In this document: piece by piece, positions 1 to 7,985 of the stretch
Layout: each line of letters starts with the position of its first letter
How positions within the stretch are numbered: the stretch's first letter is position 1
Source: Uliginosibacterium gangwonense DSM 18521
GTDB taxonomy: Bacteria > Pseudomonadota > Gammaproteobacteria > Burkholderiales > Rhodocyclaceae
DNA length: 64,000 nucleotides
NCBI RefSeq assembly: GCF_000373965.1
Contig: NZ_KB892846.1
Span: 124,001 to 188,000 of the forward strand
Direction: 5' to 3'
Program-made: the position numbers and the translations under genes
The notes under the pieces: model-generated
What the model was told of the DNA's origin: nothing
The model's database searches: none
Seen by the model: only the letters and a program-made list of their open reading frames with translations

Positions 1-2
1 GT

Positions 3-206
3 AACGGGGTCCACATGGTCAATGAGATCGCGGATGCCATCCGCGAGCAAAGCGAAGCCAGCCAGAGCCTGGCCCAACAGATTGAAAAAGTGGCCCAGAT
101 GGCCGAAATCGGCAGCACCGCTGCCAACGAGGGGGCACATGCAGCGCAGGAATTGGATCAACTTGCAACGGGCATGCAACAAATCATCGCCACCTATCGT
201 TTGTAG
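3..206 (+). CDS. Methyl-accepting chemotaxis protein, C-terminal fragment
   Basis: The reading frame is open from the left edge and ends at the TAG before 207. The 67 visible residues are a coiled-coil signalling-domain tail: NEIADAIREQSEASQSL, then LAQQIEKVAQMAE and a helical stretch ending IIATYRL. This heptad pattern, with 'I..A..EQS.A...I...V..MA', is typical of the last helix of MCP cytoplasmic domains, which bind CheA/CheW. There is no C-terminal CheR-binding pentapeptide. The sensor and membrane parts lie outside the window. Confidence 0.8.
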   Translation, partial: NGVHMVNEIADAIREQSEASQSLAQQIEKVAQMAEIGSTAANEGAHAAQELDQLATGMQQIIATYRL

Positions 207-275
207 ACGATAGGGAAACTTTTCTACCCTTGGAACGATCTCATAACGGTTTAAACCTACCGCAGAAAGCGCTTC

Positions 276-1022
276 ATGCTGAACTGGCTTGCAGACCCCA
301 ACGCCTGGATTGCCCTGGCAACCCTCACAGGCCTTGAGATCGTGCTGGGGATCGACAACATCATCTTCATATCCATCCTTGTCGGGCGTCTGCCCGAGGC
401 GCGCCGCAATCTTGCGCGACGCCTGGGGTTGCTGCTGGCGATGGGCTCACGCATCGTATTGCTGGCTTCGCTGGCCTGGATCATGAAGCTCACCGCACCA
501 CTTTTTACCGTGTTTACGCACGACATCTCCGGGCGCGACCTTATTCTGATTGGCGGCGGACTCTTCCTGCTGTGGAAGAGCGTGCATGAGATTCACAATT
601 CGCTGGAAGAAGTGGATGAAGACAGCCCCGCCACGACTGGCAGTGCGCTACAAGCCACGTTTGGCGCCGTGCTGATCCAGATTGCAGTGGTGGATATCGT
701 CTTCTCGCTTGATTCAGTCATCACGGCAGTGGGGATGGTGGAGCATCTTACCGTGATGGTTGCGGCCATCATCCTGTCGGTAGGGGTGATGATGTTTGCA
801 GCCAAGCCGATTGGTGAATTCGTCGACGCCAATCCGACCATCAAGATGCTGGCCTTATCCTTCCTGGTGCTGGTCGGCGTGACTCTGGTAGCAGAAGGTT
901 TTGGAACTCACATTCCAAAGGGATACATCTATTTCTCGATGGCTTTCTCGCTTGGAGTGGAAATGATCAATATCCGGCTGCGCCGTCGCCATGCGATGAA
1001 ACTCCACAAGAGTATGCAATAG
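276..1022 (+). CDS. TerC family integral membrane protein
   Basis: This 248-residue protein has about seven hydrophobic segments. It carries the two diagnostic TerC half-motifs: LEIVLGIDNIIFIS near residue 21, and IAVVDIVFSLDSVITAVG near 135, each with a buried acidic residue. The length fits the short TerC class without CBS or CorC domains (YgjT/YoaE membrane core). Family members are linked to metal-ion (manganese) export or tellurite resistance; the substrate here is inferred only. The ATG at 276 begins the conserved LNWLADPNAW segment. A bidirectional terminator follows. Confidence 0.85.
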   Translation: MLNWLADPNAWIALATLTGLEIVLGIDNIIFISILVGRLPEARRNLARRLGLLLAMGSRIVLLASLAWIMKLTAPLFTVFTHDISGRDLILIGGGLFLLWKSVHEIHNSLEEVDEDSPATTGSALQATFGAVLIQIAVVDIVFSLDSVITAVGMVEHLTVMVAAIILSVGVMMFAAKPIGEFVDANPTIKMLALSFLVLVGVTLVAEGFGTHIPKGYIYFSMAFSLGVEMINIRLRRRHAMKLHKSMQ

Positions 1023-1040
1023 GTAAGGCCGAACGCACAA

Positions 1041-1067
1041 AAAACGCCACACGAATGTGGCGTTTTT
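1041..1067. terminator. Bidirectional Rho-independent terminator
   Basis: An 11-bp stem, AAAACGCCACA paired with TGTGGCGTTTT around a CGAA loop, is followed by a T-run. It lies between the convergent TerC and prepilin genes and can serve both. Confidence 0.85.
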
Positions 1068-1098
1068 TCTATTCAGGAGAGGAATGGCCGCAGCGTTT

Positions 1099-1656
1099 TC
1101 AACAACCGCTGGTGGTCACGGTGATCACCGGCGCAAAGCTGGTACCTGTGCCACATAAGGGCACACCGGGGTTGTAGGCATAATCGACCTTGCACTGGCT
1201 CGGCGTAGGCGCGGAGGTGTATTGCCAAGTCACCTGATTACTACCACGGGAAAAGGTAAAATTGCCAAACGCATAGGAGTTGCCGGTGTTGTACCCCGTT
1301 CCCCAGGTGACGTTGGCACCTTGTAGCGCATTACCGATACCATCCCACTGCGTATCAGGGTGGCCACACCACAGGCGCACCGAATCTGTGCCCCCTGGGT
1401 TGGTCGACCCGGTGGGGTAACTGGAAAGCTGTGCCGAATCCAGGCCTTTGACAATCGCAGCACCCGAGATGATTTTATCTGCACTACGCACCGCACCCGC
1501 CAGCGCCAGTACCGCATTTTTGCGGGCATCGCTCACCATGTTCAGATACTTGGGCAAGGCAATGGCAACCAGAACCCCCAAAACAACAATGGTGATGAGC
1601 AGCTCAATCAGGGTAAAACCCTTGTGCCTTGCACGAATAATAGCGACACGCTTCAA
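1099..1656 (-). CDS. Type IV pilin-like protein (prepilin)
   Basis: This 185-residue protein has a class III signal sequence. The short basic leader MKRVAIIRARHKG is followed by FTLIELLITIVVLGVLVAIALP, with Glu at +5 and the cleavage site after Gly13. The globular part has cysteines near residues 97, 155, 168 and 185, the last at the C-terminus, consistent with pilin disulfides. The start is TTG at 1656, supported by an AGGAA Shine-Dalgarno 6 bases upstream; no in-frame ATG precedes the leader. The fold resembles MshA-type minor or major pilins. No pilus assembly genes are adjacent, so it is an orphan that probably uses a pilus or type II secretion machine encoded elsewhere. Confidence 0.8.
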   Translation of the reverse strand: MKRVAIIRARHKGFTLIELLITIVVLGVLVAIALPKYLNMVSDARKNAVLALAGAVRSADKIISGAAIVKGLDSAQLSSYPTGSTNPGGTDSVRLWCGHPDTQWDGIGNALQGANVTWGTGYNTGNSYAFGNFTFSRGSNQVTWQYTSAPTPSQCKVDYAYNPGVPLCGTGTSFAPVITVTTSGC

Positions 1657-1814
1657 ATCAGTTCCTGTGGTTATTCAAACAGATACGGGGAATGCGCCCG
1701 GAAGCTTCCAACAGACATGGCAAGCCATGCTCAATCTAACACCAAGCCACACGCCTTTACAGCCCACCGGGCAAGCTGATATTTCCGCCTATCCGAAGGA
1801 CGCCGGGACGGAGC

Positions 1815-2414
1815 CTACACCCGGACGCGCTGCGCACTCTTGGGACGGAATGCCTTGCAAACGGACTCCACTGTTTCAACATAAGGGCCGCCGAGCAGGT
1901 CAATACAGTAGGGCACGGCCGAGAAGATACCCTCCACTGCCACCCTGCCCTCCACATCGCGCACACCTTCAAGCGTTTCGCGGATAGCCTTAGGTTGCCC
2001 CGGCAGATTGATGATCAGGCACTTGCCACGGGTGACTGCCGTCTGACGGGAAAGGATGGCAGTGGGCACGAAGTGGCGGGAGATCCGCCGCATCTCTTCA
2101 CCAAAACCGGGCATTTCCCGGTCTGCCACGGCCAGCGTGGCTTCCGGGGTCACGTCACGCAACGCAGGGCCTGTGCCGCCAGTGGTCACGATGAGGTGGC
2201 AGCCCTGCACATCCACCAATTCGCGCAAGGTGGCCTCAATCACGGGTTGTTCGTCGGCAATCAGCCGGGCCTCGCTTTTCCAGGAAGAGGCCAGCGCGGA
2301 GCCAAACCATTCGAGCAGCGCGGGGATGCCTTTGTCTTCATACACGCCGCTGGATGCGCGGTCACTGATTGAGACCAGGCCGATCAGCAGGCAGTCTGAA
2401 GCCAGCTCACTCAT
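1815..2414 (-). CDS. mog: Molybdopterin adenylyltransferase MogA
   Basis: This 199-residue MoCF_biosynth-domain protein probably adenylylates molybdopterin before molybdate insertion. Visible motifs are LIGLVSISDRAS near the N-terminus, VTTGGTGPALRDVTPEA (the TGGTG nucleotide/MPT loop) near residue 75, and LIINLPGQPKAI near 138. The ATG at 2414 lies directly before SELASDCLLIG, the family's usual N-terminus. It overlaps the stop of yjgA by 8 bases, indicating translational coupling in a yjgA-mog operon. A longer open frame upstream is only the shadow of yjgA. Confidence 0.9.
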   Translation of the reverse strand: MSELASDCLLIGLVSISDRASSGVYEDKGIPALLEWFGSALASSWKSEARLIADEQPVIEATLRELVDVQGCHLIVTTGGTGPALRDVTPEATLAVADREMPGFGEEMRRISRHFVPTAILSRQTAVTRGKCLIINLPGQPKAIRETLEGVRDVEGRVAVEGIFSAVPYCIDLLGGPYVETVESVCKAFRPKSAQRVRV

Positions 2415-2955
2415 CGTCAGCCTCCTCATCAGCCTGATCGGATGGACCACCACCTTCGAGTTCCTTGAGGATCTGGAAGATTTCGCGGTAGGCACGCGGT
2501 GGACGATTTTCGGCACGCTCCTTGATGGCATTGCGCCGCAACTGCCGCAGGCGGTGCAGATCGGTATCCGGGTGGGCGTTACCAATCTCGGTGAGCACCG
2601 TTTCGTCTTCGAGCAACTGGGTACGCAGGTGTTCAATGCGATGCATGCGTGCCTTCTCCTCGCGGGAGTTGCCCTCCAGGGCATCGATAGCCGCGCGGAT
2701 CGGCGCGGTATCTTCGTCGCGCATGATCTTGCCGATGAACTGGAGCTGCCGACGCCGGGCTTCGTGCTTGGTCAGCTTGTGCATGTCGAGCAGAGCTTCG
2801 AGCAGGCGCTCGGACATCGGAATCTTCTTCAGACGAGCGGGCGAAATCTCGGTGAGTTCCGCGCCAAGGTCCTGCAAAGCTTGCATGTCGCGCTTTTTCT
2901 GGGATTTGCTGACGATTTCGAGATCGTCGTCGTGGTCTTGATGATGCATGGTCAT
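2407..2955 (-). CDS. yjgA: Ribosome-associated protein YjgA (DUF615)
   Basis: This 182-residue, highly charged, all-helical protein contains EIVSKSQKKRDMQALQDLG, ERLLEALLDMHKLTKHEARRRQ and QFIGKIMR, the core of DUF615. The family associates with the 50S subunit late in assembly. The acidic C-terminal tail (QADEEADDE) is unusual but plausible. Two nearby ATGs (2955, 2949) are possible starts; neither has a clear Shine-Dalgarno. It is divergent from pmbA, the same arrangement seen in many beta- and gammaproteobacteria. Confidence 0.9.
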   Translation of the reverse strand: MTMHHQDHDDDLEIVSKSQKKRDMQALQDLGAELTEISPARLKKIPMSERLLEALLDMHKLTKHEARRRQLQFIGKIMRDEDTAPIRAAIDALEGNSREEKARMHRIEHLRTQLLEDETVLTEIGNAHPDTDLHRLRQLRRNAIKERAENRPPRAYREIFQILKELEGGGPSDQADEEADDE

Positions 2956-3057
2956 GGGGCCGCGAACGGCAAGCAAGGTACATAAAACGAAGAAGCCAGC
3001 AAGAACCGGCTCCGAGGCGCTAAGATTATAGTCTTTCGCAAAACGCAGTATTTTCTC

Positions 3058-4410
3058 ATGGCCCAAAAGAAAAACGGCTTTAATTATTCTCAGCAGCAAC
3101 TGCGCGACATGGCGCAGGACATTCTCGACTATGCCCGCTCGCGTGGCGCCACGGCCTGCGAGACCGATGTATCGGAAGGGTGTGGCCAGACCGTCTCGGT
3201 ACGCTGCGGCGAAATCGAAACCCTGGAATACAACCGCGACAAGGGCATCGGGGTCACCATCTACCTCGGCCAGCAACGCGGGCACGCCAGCTCTTCGGAC
3301 TTTTCCCGTAGCGCCCTGCATGCCACGGTGGATGCAGCGCTCTCGATTGCCCGCTTCACCGCACCAGATGCAGCAGCAGGGCTTGCAGACCCGGATCGCC
3401 TGTGGCGTGGCGAAAAAGATCTGAATCTGCAACTGCACCACCCCTGGGAACTGGATGCCGAGGCCGCTACCGAACTGGCACTGCGCTGCGAGCAAGCCGC
3501 CTTTACGGTCAGCCCGCAGGTGAAGAATTCCGAAGGTGCGGCGATCTACCGCCAGGAATCGCAATTCGTCTCGGCCAACTCAAGCGGCTTTTGCGACGGC
3601 TTTGCCACCTCTCGCCATTCTGTCTCCTGCTCGGTGATTGCTGGCGAAGGCGAAGACATGCAGCGTGACGACTGGCACGTGAGCATGCGCGACCCGCGCG
3701 ACCTGCCCAACCCCGAGCGCGTGGGCGACTATGCCGCCCGTCGGGCACTTGCCCGCCTCGGCTCACGTCGAATCGCCACCTGCTCGGTGCCGGTGATCTT
3801 TGAAGCACCCCTGGCCTGTGGCCTGATCGGCTCCTTCGTACAGGCAGTCAGCGGCGGCAGCCTCTACCGCAAGAGTAGCTTCCTGGTCGACGCACTGGGC
3901 AAGGAAGTGTTCTCGCCCAACATCAGCATCGTGGAAAATCCGCATATCCCCAAGGCACTGGGCAGCACACCCTACGATGATGAAGGGGTGGCCACCGAAC
4001 TGCGCGACGTGGTGAGTAATGGCGTGCTGCAAGGCTACTTCCTGGGCAGCTACTCGGCCCGCAAACTGGGCATGCAAACCACCGGGAATGCTGGCGGCTG
4101 CCACAACCTGATTGTGCGCCCCGGCAGCCAGAACCTCAGCGCACTGGCCCGCAGCATTGGCCGGGGGCTGCTGGTCACCGAACTGCTGGGTCAGGGCGTC
4201 AATTACGTCACGGGTGACTACTCCCGTGGGGCAGCCGGTTTCTGGATCGAAAACGGGCAGATCAGCTACCCGGTGCATGAGATCACCATTGCAGGCAACC
4301 TCAAGGACGTCTTCCGCAACATCGTGGCCGTGGGCAGTGATGTGCTGATCCGGGGAGGTAAGCAATGTCCGTCCCTGGTCGTAGGGGAAATGATGGTGGC
4401 GGGCAGTTAA
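3058..4410 (+). CDS. pmbA: Metalloprotease-associated protein PmbA/TldE
   Basis: The 450-residue protein matches the TldD/PmbA family over its whole length. It has an N-terminal domain with YARSRGATACETDVSEG, the central EGCGQTVSVRCGEIETLEYNRDKG, and a C-terminal domain with TTGNAGGCHNLIV and LLVTELLGQGVNYVTGDYSRGAAGFWIENG. PmbA has no HExxH zinc motif of its own and works with TldD to degrade peptides such as microcin B17 leader or CcdA. tldD is not in the window. ATG 3058 is the natural start, and the gene is followed by a strong terminator. Confidence 0.93.
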   Translation: MAQKKNGFNYSQQQLRDMAQDILDYARSRGATACETDVSEGCGQTVSVRCGEIETLEYNRDKGIGVTIYLGQQRGHASSSDFSRSALHATVDAALSIARFTAPDAAAGLADPDRLWRGEKDLNLQLHHPWELDAEAATELALRCEQAAFTVSPQVKNSEGAAIYRQESQFVSANSSGFCDGFATSRHSVSCSVIAGEGEDMQRDDWHVSMRDPRDLPNPERVGDYAARRALARLGSRRIATCSVPVIFEAPLACGLIGSFVQAVSGGSLYRKSSFLVDALGKEVFSPNISIVENPHIPKALGSTPYDDEGVATELRDVVSNGVLQGYFLGSYSARKLGMQTTGNAGGCHNLIVRPGSQNLSALARSIGRGLLVTELLGQGVNYVTGDYSRGAAGFWIENGQISYPVHEITIAGNLKDVFRNIVAVGSDVLIRGGKQCPSLVVGEMMVAGS

Positions 4411-4443
4411 ACCGCACCGCACCGCGCCGTGCCCAACACATGA

Positions 4444-4470
4444 AAAAGCCCGCGTCGTGCGGGCTTTTTT
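4444..4470 (+). terminator. Rho-independent terminator of pmbA
   Basis: Stem GCCCGC paired with GCGGGC around a GTCGT loop, flanked by A- and T-tracts. It also lies at the 3' side of the small reverse-strand gene ending at 4492 and may serve both. Confidence 0.85.
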
Positions 4471-4491
4471 ACAACTGTGCGGAGCTAAAAC

Positions 4492-4683
4492 TCAGAAGCG
4501 GTACATCAGCGCCACACGCAGATTGTCTTCAATCAGCGCTTCGGATTCGCTACGAGCACCCGCACCGAATTCGGTGCTTTGCATGCGGACTTCGTTCAGG
4601 TAGCCCTGGCGTTCGCTCTCGTCAGCAGACAGGCTGGCCATGCGGATGGGGAGGAAATCAAACATGCCGAAACTGGGGACCAT
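4492..4683 (-). CDS. Small hypothetical protein
   Basis: This 63-residue protein is not recognised. It begins MVPSFGMFDFLP and continues with a hydrophilic, acidic middle (SADESERQGYLNEVRMQS) and ends VALMYRF. A purine-rich AAAGAGAG stretch precedes the ATG by about 8 bases, and the gene abuts a terminator, which favours real expression. There is no signal peptide or membrane segment. The AT-rich 180 bases upstream could hold its promoter. Confidence 0.5.
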   Translation of the reverse strand: MVPSFGMFDFLPIRMASLSADESERQGYLNEVRMQSTEFGAGARSESEALIEDNLRVALMYRF

Positions 4684-4867
4684 GATGCGCTCTCTTTCTT
4701 TTGCTATGAATATGTTTTCTCAATCGATGATGTCATCGTAAAGAAAGCGCGACGAAATATCCAATTCGGGTGTTTGATCTATATATAAACAAACTACATG
4801 CTTGAGTTTCAATAAGTTACCACTACCCCGCAACGGGCATCGGCGAACAATATAATTTATAGCCACA

Positions 4868-5737
4868 TCAGATCAGCATTTCCGACACGGCCCGAAACTT
4901 CACCTGGGGGAGTACGAAACCAAAAGCAGAATCAGACGAAGCGCCCAGCTTTTGCAGGAACGGGCATTCAAAACTCTCTGCCTGAATACTGCAGGCCCGC
5001 ACCAGTTCCAGGTCGATCGGCAGATCAATCTGCGCATAAGCCAGCTTGGCTGACCCCGCCACCTGGGTGATCGCCGCGTCCTGACACCCCAAAAACTCCA
5101 CGGCGGAATACCATGAACCAAACGCGCGGGCAAAGGAAGCAGGCAAGCGCTTTTCCTCGTTCAATCGGCCCCTGTAACTCAAACCCGGGGCACTCCCCCG
5201 CCCGCCAAGGATCTGCGTAGAAAACATGTCACCATGGCAGACGTGATGAAAGCTCGACGCCAGATGGGTTGGCAGCGCATCGCTAAACACCCGCGTTCCT
5301 AAGGCATACAGTGTGCTGTTCATGATATTTTTCAGAAACAGCACTGTACGACTCGCAGGGCTGCCACCGGGAAGCTCTTCCACATACAGCCGCCAGTTGC
5401 TCTGCAAGGGCGAGGGACACACGCTACGCAGGCGCCCCAATCGAGAGGGGCCGAAGTGCCTGTGCGCATAAGTCAGAATCGTCAGCGGTGTCTGCCCTTC
5501 ATGCTGCCACAGGCGCACGCCCGCAGGCACAAAGGGGCTCACCACCTCCGCATCCAGCATCCAGGTCAGATACACCACATCGCGTACATCACTTTCCAGC
5601 ACGGGGAAAGGCAGGTAATTCATGGCCGCCCGCCTCACCCTGGCCAGCATCAAGGCATTGGCCAGGGAATTGAACATCCCGGCGGGCAGCCCTCGGTGCG
5701 GGTGGCGGTAGGTATTGACGGGCGAACCTGCTTGCAT
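4868..5737 (-). CDS. DUF2071-like (YqjF-type) protein
   Basis: This 289-residue protein has the pattern of the DUF2071/YqjF family: DVVYLTWMLDAEVVSPFVPAGV ahead of a beta-rich body with TYAHRHFG, NWRLYVEELPGG and FLKNIMNSTLYALGTRV. The family has an acetoacetate-decarboxylase-like fold; no activity is established. The start at 5737 (MQAGSPVN) lies 5 bases after the desaturase stop, implying an operon with it. A further upstream start would overlap the desaturase. Confidence 0.6.
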   Translation of the reverse strand: MQAGSPVNTYRHPHRGLPAGMFNSLANALMLARVRRAAMNYLPFPVLESDVRDVVYLTWMLDAEVVSPFVPAGVRLWQHEGQTPLTILTYAHRHFGPSRLGRLRSVCPSPLQSNWRLYVEELPGGSPASRTVLFLKNIMNSTLYALGTRVFSDALPTHLASSFHHVCHGDMFSTQILGGRGSAPGLSYRGRLNEEKRLPASFARAFGSWYSAVEFLGCQDAAITQVAGSAKLAYAQIDLPIDLELVRACSIQAESFECPFLQKLGASSDSAFGFVLPQVKFRAVSEMLI

Positions 5738-5742
5738 GAACG

Positions 5743-6921
5743 TCACCCCGCATTCACATAAGAGCGCAAGCGCAGGGATAGATCCTGCAAAGGCGGCACA
5801 CCGCTGGTCTCCGCGCGCTGACACCAGCTATCCAACTGCGCCAGAAGCTGCTCACGTGTCGCGTTCGAGCGTGCCCACAGCGCATTGAGTTCTTCGCGCA
5901 TCTGATGCAGCAGCGCCAACCGGGGGCTCGCCGCCAAAGCATCGCCCAACTGCTTGCGGGCAGCTGCCGTGAGCGAGGCCGCATCGGCAAACAGGCTGGC
6001 CCGTAGGGGTTTGATGTCGAAACGCTCGCCATGCTCCTGGCGCAGCCGCCGGAGTTCTCCACCATATTCTTTCTTCAGGGCGCGGACATAGCGTGTCATC
6101 ACATCGTAGCGATGGGTGATCACGGCCTGAAGCATTTCCAGATCCACCGTTTTGCGTACCACGCCAAAACGGGGCAAGGGAATCATGCGCTTGACCCTGG
6201 CGAGCCGCAGCAAGGCCATACAACGGATGTAAAACCAGCCGATATCAAACTCGAACCAACGAGCCGAAAGCTTGGCCGACGTGGCATAGCTGTGGTGGTT
6301 GTTATGCAGCTCCTCCCCGCCGATCAGGATACCCAGCGGGAAGATATTGCGGCTTGCATCTGCGCTGCCAAAGTTGCGGTAGCCAAAGTAGTGCCCCACA
6401 CCATTGATCACACCGGCAGCCCAGAATGGAATCCAGACCATTTGCACCAGCCAGACCAATAAGCCGGGCAGCGCACCGAACAACAGCAGATCAAACCCGA
6501 GCATCAGCAGCACACCAAACTTTGAGCCCGGCGTATAGACATGCCGCTCAACCCAGTCGTCTGGCGTGCCTTGGCCGAAGCGGCTCAGGGTGTCAGCATT
6601 GCTGGCTTCCTTTACATAGAGCAGCACCCCGCCCCACAGCACGCGGTTGATGCCGTAGACCTGCGGGCTATGCGGATCTTCGGGTGTTTCACAGCGGGCA
6701 TGGTGCTTGCGATGCACGGCGGCCCACTCCTTGGTCACCATGCCAGTAGTCAGCCACAGCCAGCAACGGAAGAAATGGCTCGGAAGCGGGTGCAGTTCCA
6801 GCGCACGGTGCGCCTGATGGCGGTGCAGGAAAATGGTTACAGCGGCAATCGTGACATGCGTCATCCCCAAGGCGGCCAGCACAATGCCCCACCAAGGCAA
6901 ATCCAACAAACCAGAAAACAT
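5743..6921 (-). CDS. Acyl-CoA/acyl-lipid delta-9-type fatty acid desaturase
   Basis: This 392-residue membrane desaturase introduces a double bond using O2 and a di-iron centre. All three histidine boxes are visible: HRHQAH near residue 35, HRKHH near 72 and HNNHH near 205. Hydrophobic helices precede box 1 and lie between boxes 2 and 3. A C-terminal extension of about 130 residues after the desaturase core is helical and charged. I chose ATG 6921 because GAGG lies 6 bases upstream; ATG 6933 has no Shine-Dalgarno and overlaps a palindromic operator. It is co-transcribed with the DUF2071-like gene. Confidence 0.88.
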   Translation of the reverse strand: MFSGLLDLPWWGIVLAALGMTHVTIAAVTIFLHRHQAHRALELHPLPSHFFRCWLWLTTGMVTKEWAAVHRKHHARCETPEDPHSPQVYGINRVLWGGVLLYVKEASNADTLSRFGQGTPDDWVERHVYTPGSKFGVLLMLGFDLLLFGALPGLLVWLVQMVWIPFWAAGVINGVGHYFGYRNFGSADASRNIFPLGILIGGEELHNNHHSYATSAKLSARWFEFDIGWFYIRCMALLRLARVKRMIPLPRFGVVRKTVDLEMLQAVITHRYDVMTRYVRALKKEYGGELRRLRQEHGERFDIKPLRASLFADAASLTAAARKQLGDALAASPRLALLHQMREELNALWARSNATREQLLAQLDSWCQRAETSGVPPLQDLSLRLRSYVNAG

Positions 6922-6933
6922 GGGCAGCCTCAT

Positions 6934-6949
6934 TTGATCTAGATCAAAT
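6934..6949. promoter_or_regulatory. FNR/CRP-family operator (TTGAT-N4-ATCAA)
   Basis: TTTGATCTAGATCAAA is a perfect palindrome (18 bp when one flanking base is counted on each side) containing the exact FNR/Anr consensus TTGAT-N4-ATCAA. It lies 12 bases upstream of the chosen desaturase start, a position more consistent with repression than activation. Confidence 0.65.
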
Positions 6950-7271
6950 TTTAATTCTAGGCATTTGCCACCGCGATGTCATCAAAGTCTTGATAAACCC
7001 CCGGTAAACATTGCAAATAGACAGCCCTTTCGTCTGCAGTTTCAGAAAAAAATGGGCACCTGCAACAAAAAAACGAGTTGACAGCAAAATTTCTCTTGCC
7101 AAGCCGCGCAGGAACCCGCATAGTCTTGACCACGATTTTCAAGCAGTGTTGTAGTGTTTTGCTCACAGGGCCCCTTTGGCGGCGCACCAGTGGTTAACCC
7201 TCCTACTTGATTCTCGTCCATCCGGGGGATTTACCGGGATTTTGTAATTTTTTTATCTGGACGCTTCAAAC
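6950..7271 (+). promoter_or_regulatory. Cold-shock gene promoter and long 5' leader
   Basis: This stretch holds no convincing gene. A candidate promoter is TTGACC at 7126 and TGTAGT at 7150 (18-bp spacer), which would give an untranslated leader of about 110 bases. Long structured leaders are typical of cspA-type mRNAs, where they act as temperature-responsive elements. A second TTGACA at 7078 has no good partner. Confidence 0.5.
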
Positions 7272-7475
7272 ATGGCAACTGGTATCGTCAAGTGGTTCAA
7301 CGACTCTAAGGGTTTTGGTTTTATTACGCCGGACGGCGGTGGCGAAGATCTGTTCGCTCACTTCTCCGCAATTCAGTCCAAGGGCTTCCGCTCCCTGGCT
7401 GAAAACCAACGCGTGGTGTTCGACATCACCGAAGGCCCGAAGGGTAAGCAAGCATCGAACATCCGCGTTGAATAA
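7272..7475 (+). CDS. cspA: Cold-shock protein (CspA family)
   Basis: This 67-residue single cold-shock domain protein has both RNA-binding motifs: KGFGFI (RNP1) near residues 13-18 and DLFAHFS (RNP2-like) near 27-33. The sequence starts [18 protein letters not shown], as in most CspA proteins. It probably acts as an RNA chaperone. It has a long leader and its own terminator, so it is monocistronic. Confidence 0.95.
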   Translation: MATGIVKWFNDSKGFGFITPDGGGEDLFAHFSAIQSKGFRSLAENQRVVFDITEGPKGKQASNIRVE

Positions 7476-7500
7476 GCGCTGATCGATCTGATCACCCAAG

Positions 7501-7532
7501 AAAAAAGCTCGGCTTAGCCGGGCTTTTTTTTC
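7501..7532 (+). terminator. Rho-independent terminator of the cold-shock gene
   Basis: Stem AGCTCGGC / GCCGGGCT around TTA (one G-T pair), preceded by A6 and followed by T8. Confidence 0.85.
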
Positions 7533-7574
7533 GCTTTCTGCATGCCTCTATCGCTACCATAGCCCTCCCTCTGC

Positions 7575-7604
7575 TTGACAAGCACCATCGCAGCCGGGTA
7601 AGTT
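7575..7604 (+). promoter_or_regulatory. Candidate leuA promoter
   Basis: A perfect -35 TTGACA at 7575-7580 is followed after 18 bases by TAAGTT at 7599-7604. Transcription would begin near 7611, at or just before the ATG of the leucine-rich leader peptide (7612), which would then be leaderless. Confidence 0.45.
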
Positions 7605-7611
7605 TCTTCTC

Positions 7612-7713
7612 ATGACTTGCTCACAACGGCATTTGCCGAGCACCTTCGTTCTGCTTCCCCTGCACCTTGGTCTGCTGGCCAAGGGTCTGCTGCTGCGCCT
7701 GGCGCGCAGATAA
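7612..7713 (+). CDS. Leucine-rich leader peptide of leuA
   Basis: This short frame of 33 codons reads MTCSQRHLPSTFVLLPLHLG and continues LLAKGLLLRLARR. Eleven residues are leucine, concentrated in the second half, with runs LL, LL and LLL. It sits 260 bases upstream of leuA, which encodes the first enzyme of leucine synthesis, so ribosome stalling at low charged tRNA-Leu is the obvious role. A perfect 6-bp stem (CTGCGC 7693-7698, GCGCAG 7704-7709) overlaps its last codons. No strong Shine-Dalgarno is present. I see no classical U-tract terminator after it, so the mechanism (attenuation or coupled translation) is open. Confidence 0.6.
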   Translation: MTCSQRHLPSTFVLLPLHLGLLAKGLLLRLARR

Positions 7714-7808
7714 AAAACTCCCCCTCGTTCCGGTTTGTTGTCCGTCTGCCACCAGGCAGATCCTTGGCGTGCGTCTGCGCACCCAAAATCTTCCGCCAGG
7801 AGATTCAC

Positions 7809-7985
7809 ATGTTGCATAAGTCTGAACTGCTTCAGCGACTGCGCCCCGGGCGCCGGGCCAAGTGTTTGTGGCTGCCCGCGCCCATTGGCCTGTATCAACG
7901 CATTGCCCAGGCAATCACAGGTCTCACCTCGGCCACTTCACCTGCCCAACGAATGCACTGGAGACGACGATCATGTCCATGTTGA
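7809..7985 (+). CDS. Upstream ORF overlapping the leuA start
   Basis: This 58-codon frame (MLHKSELLQRLRPGRRAK...) has a better Shine-Dalgarno (CAGGAGAT, 6 bases from ATG) than most genes here. It ends at a TGA in 7983-7985, 13 bases inside leuA in another frame. It is rich in Arg and Leu and ends in SCPC. It may couple leuA translation to passage of upstream ribosomes, or encode a small protein. Its strong ribosome site and overlap are what is seen; the function is inferred. Confidence 0.4.
   Translation: MLHKSELLQRLRPGRRAKCLWLPAPIGLYQRIAQAITGLTSATSPAQRMHWRRRSCPC

Noticed and set aside
2056-2985. 309-codon forward frame across mog and yjgA
   Set aside because: Antisense shadow of two conserved genes; no motifs.
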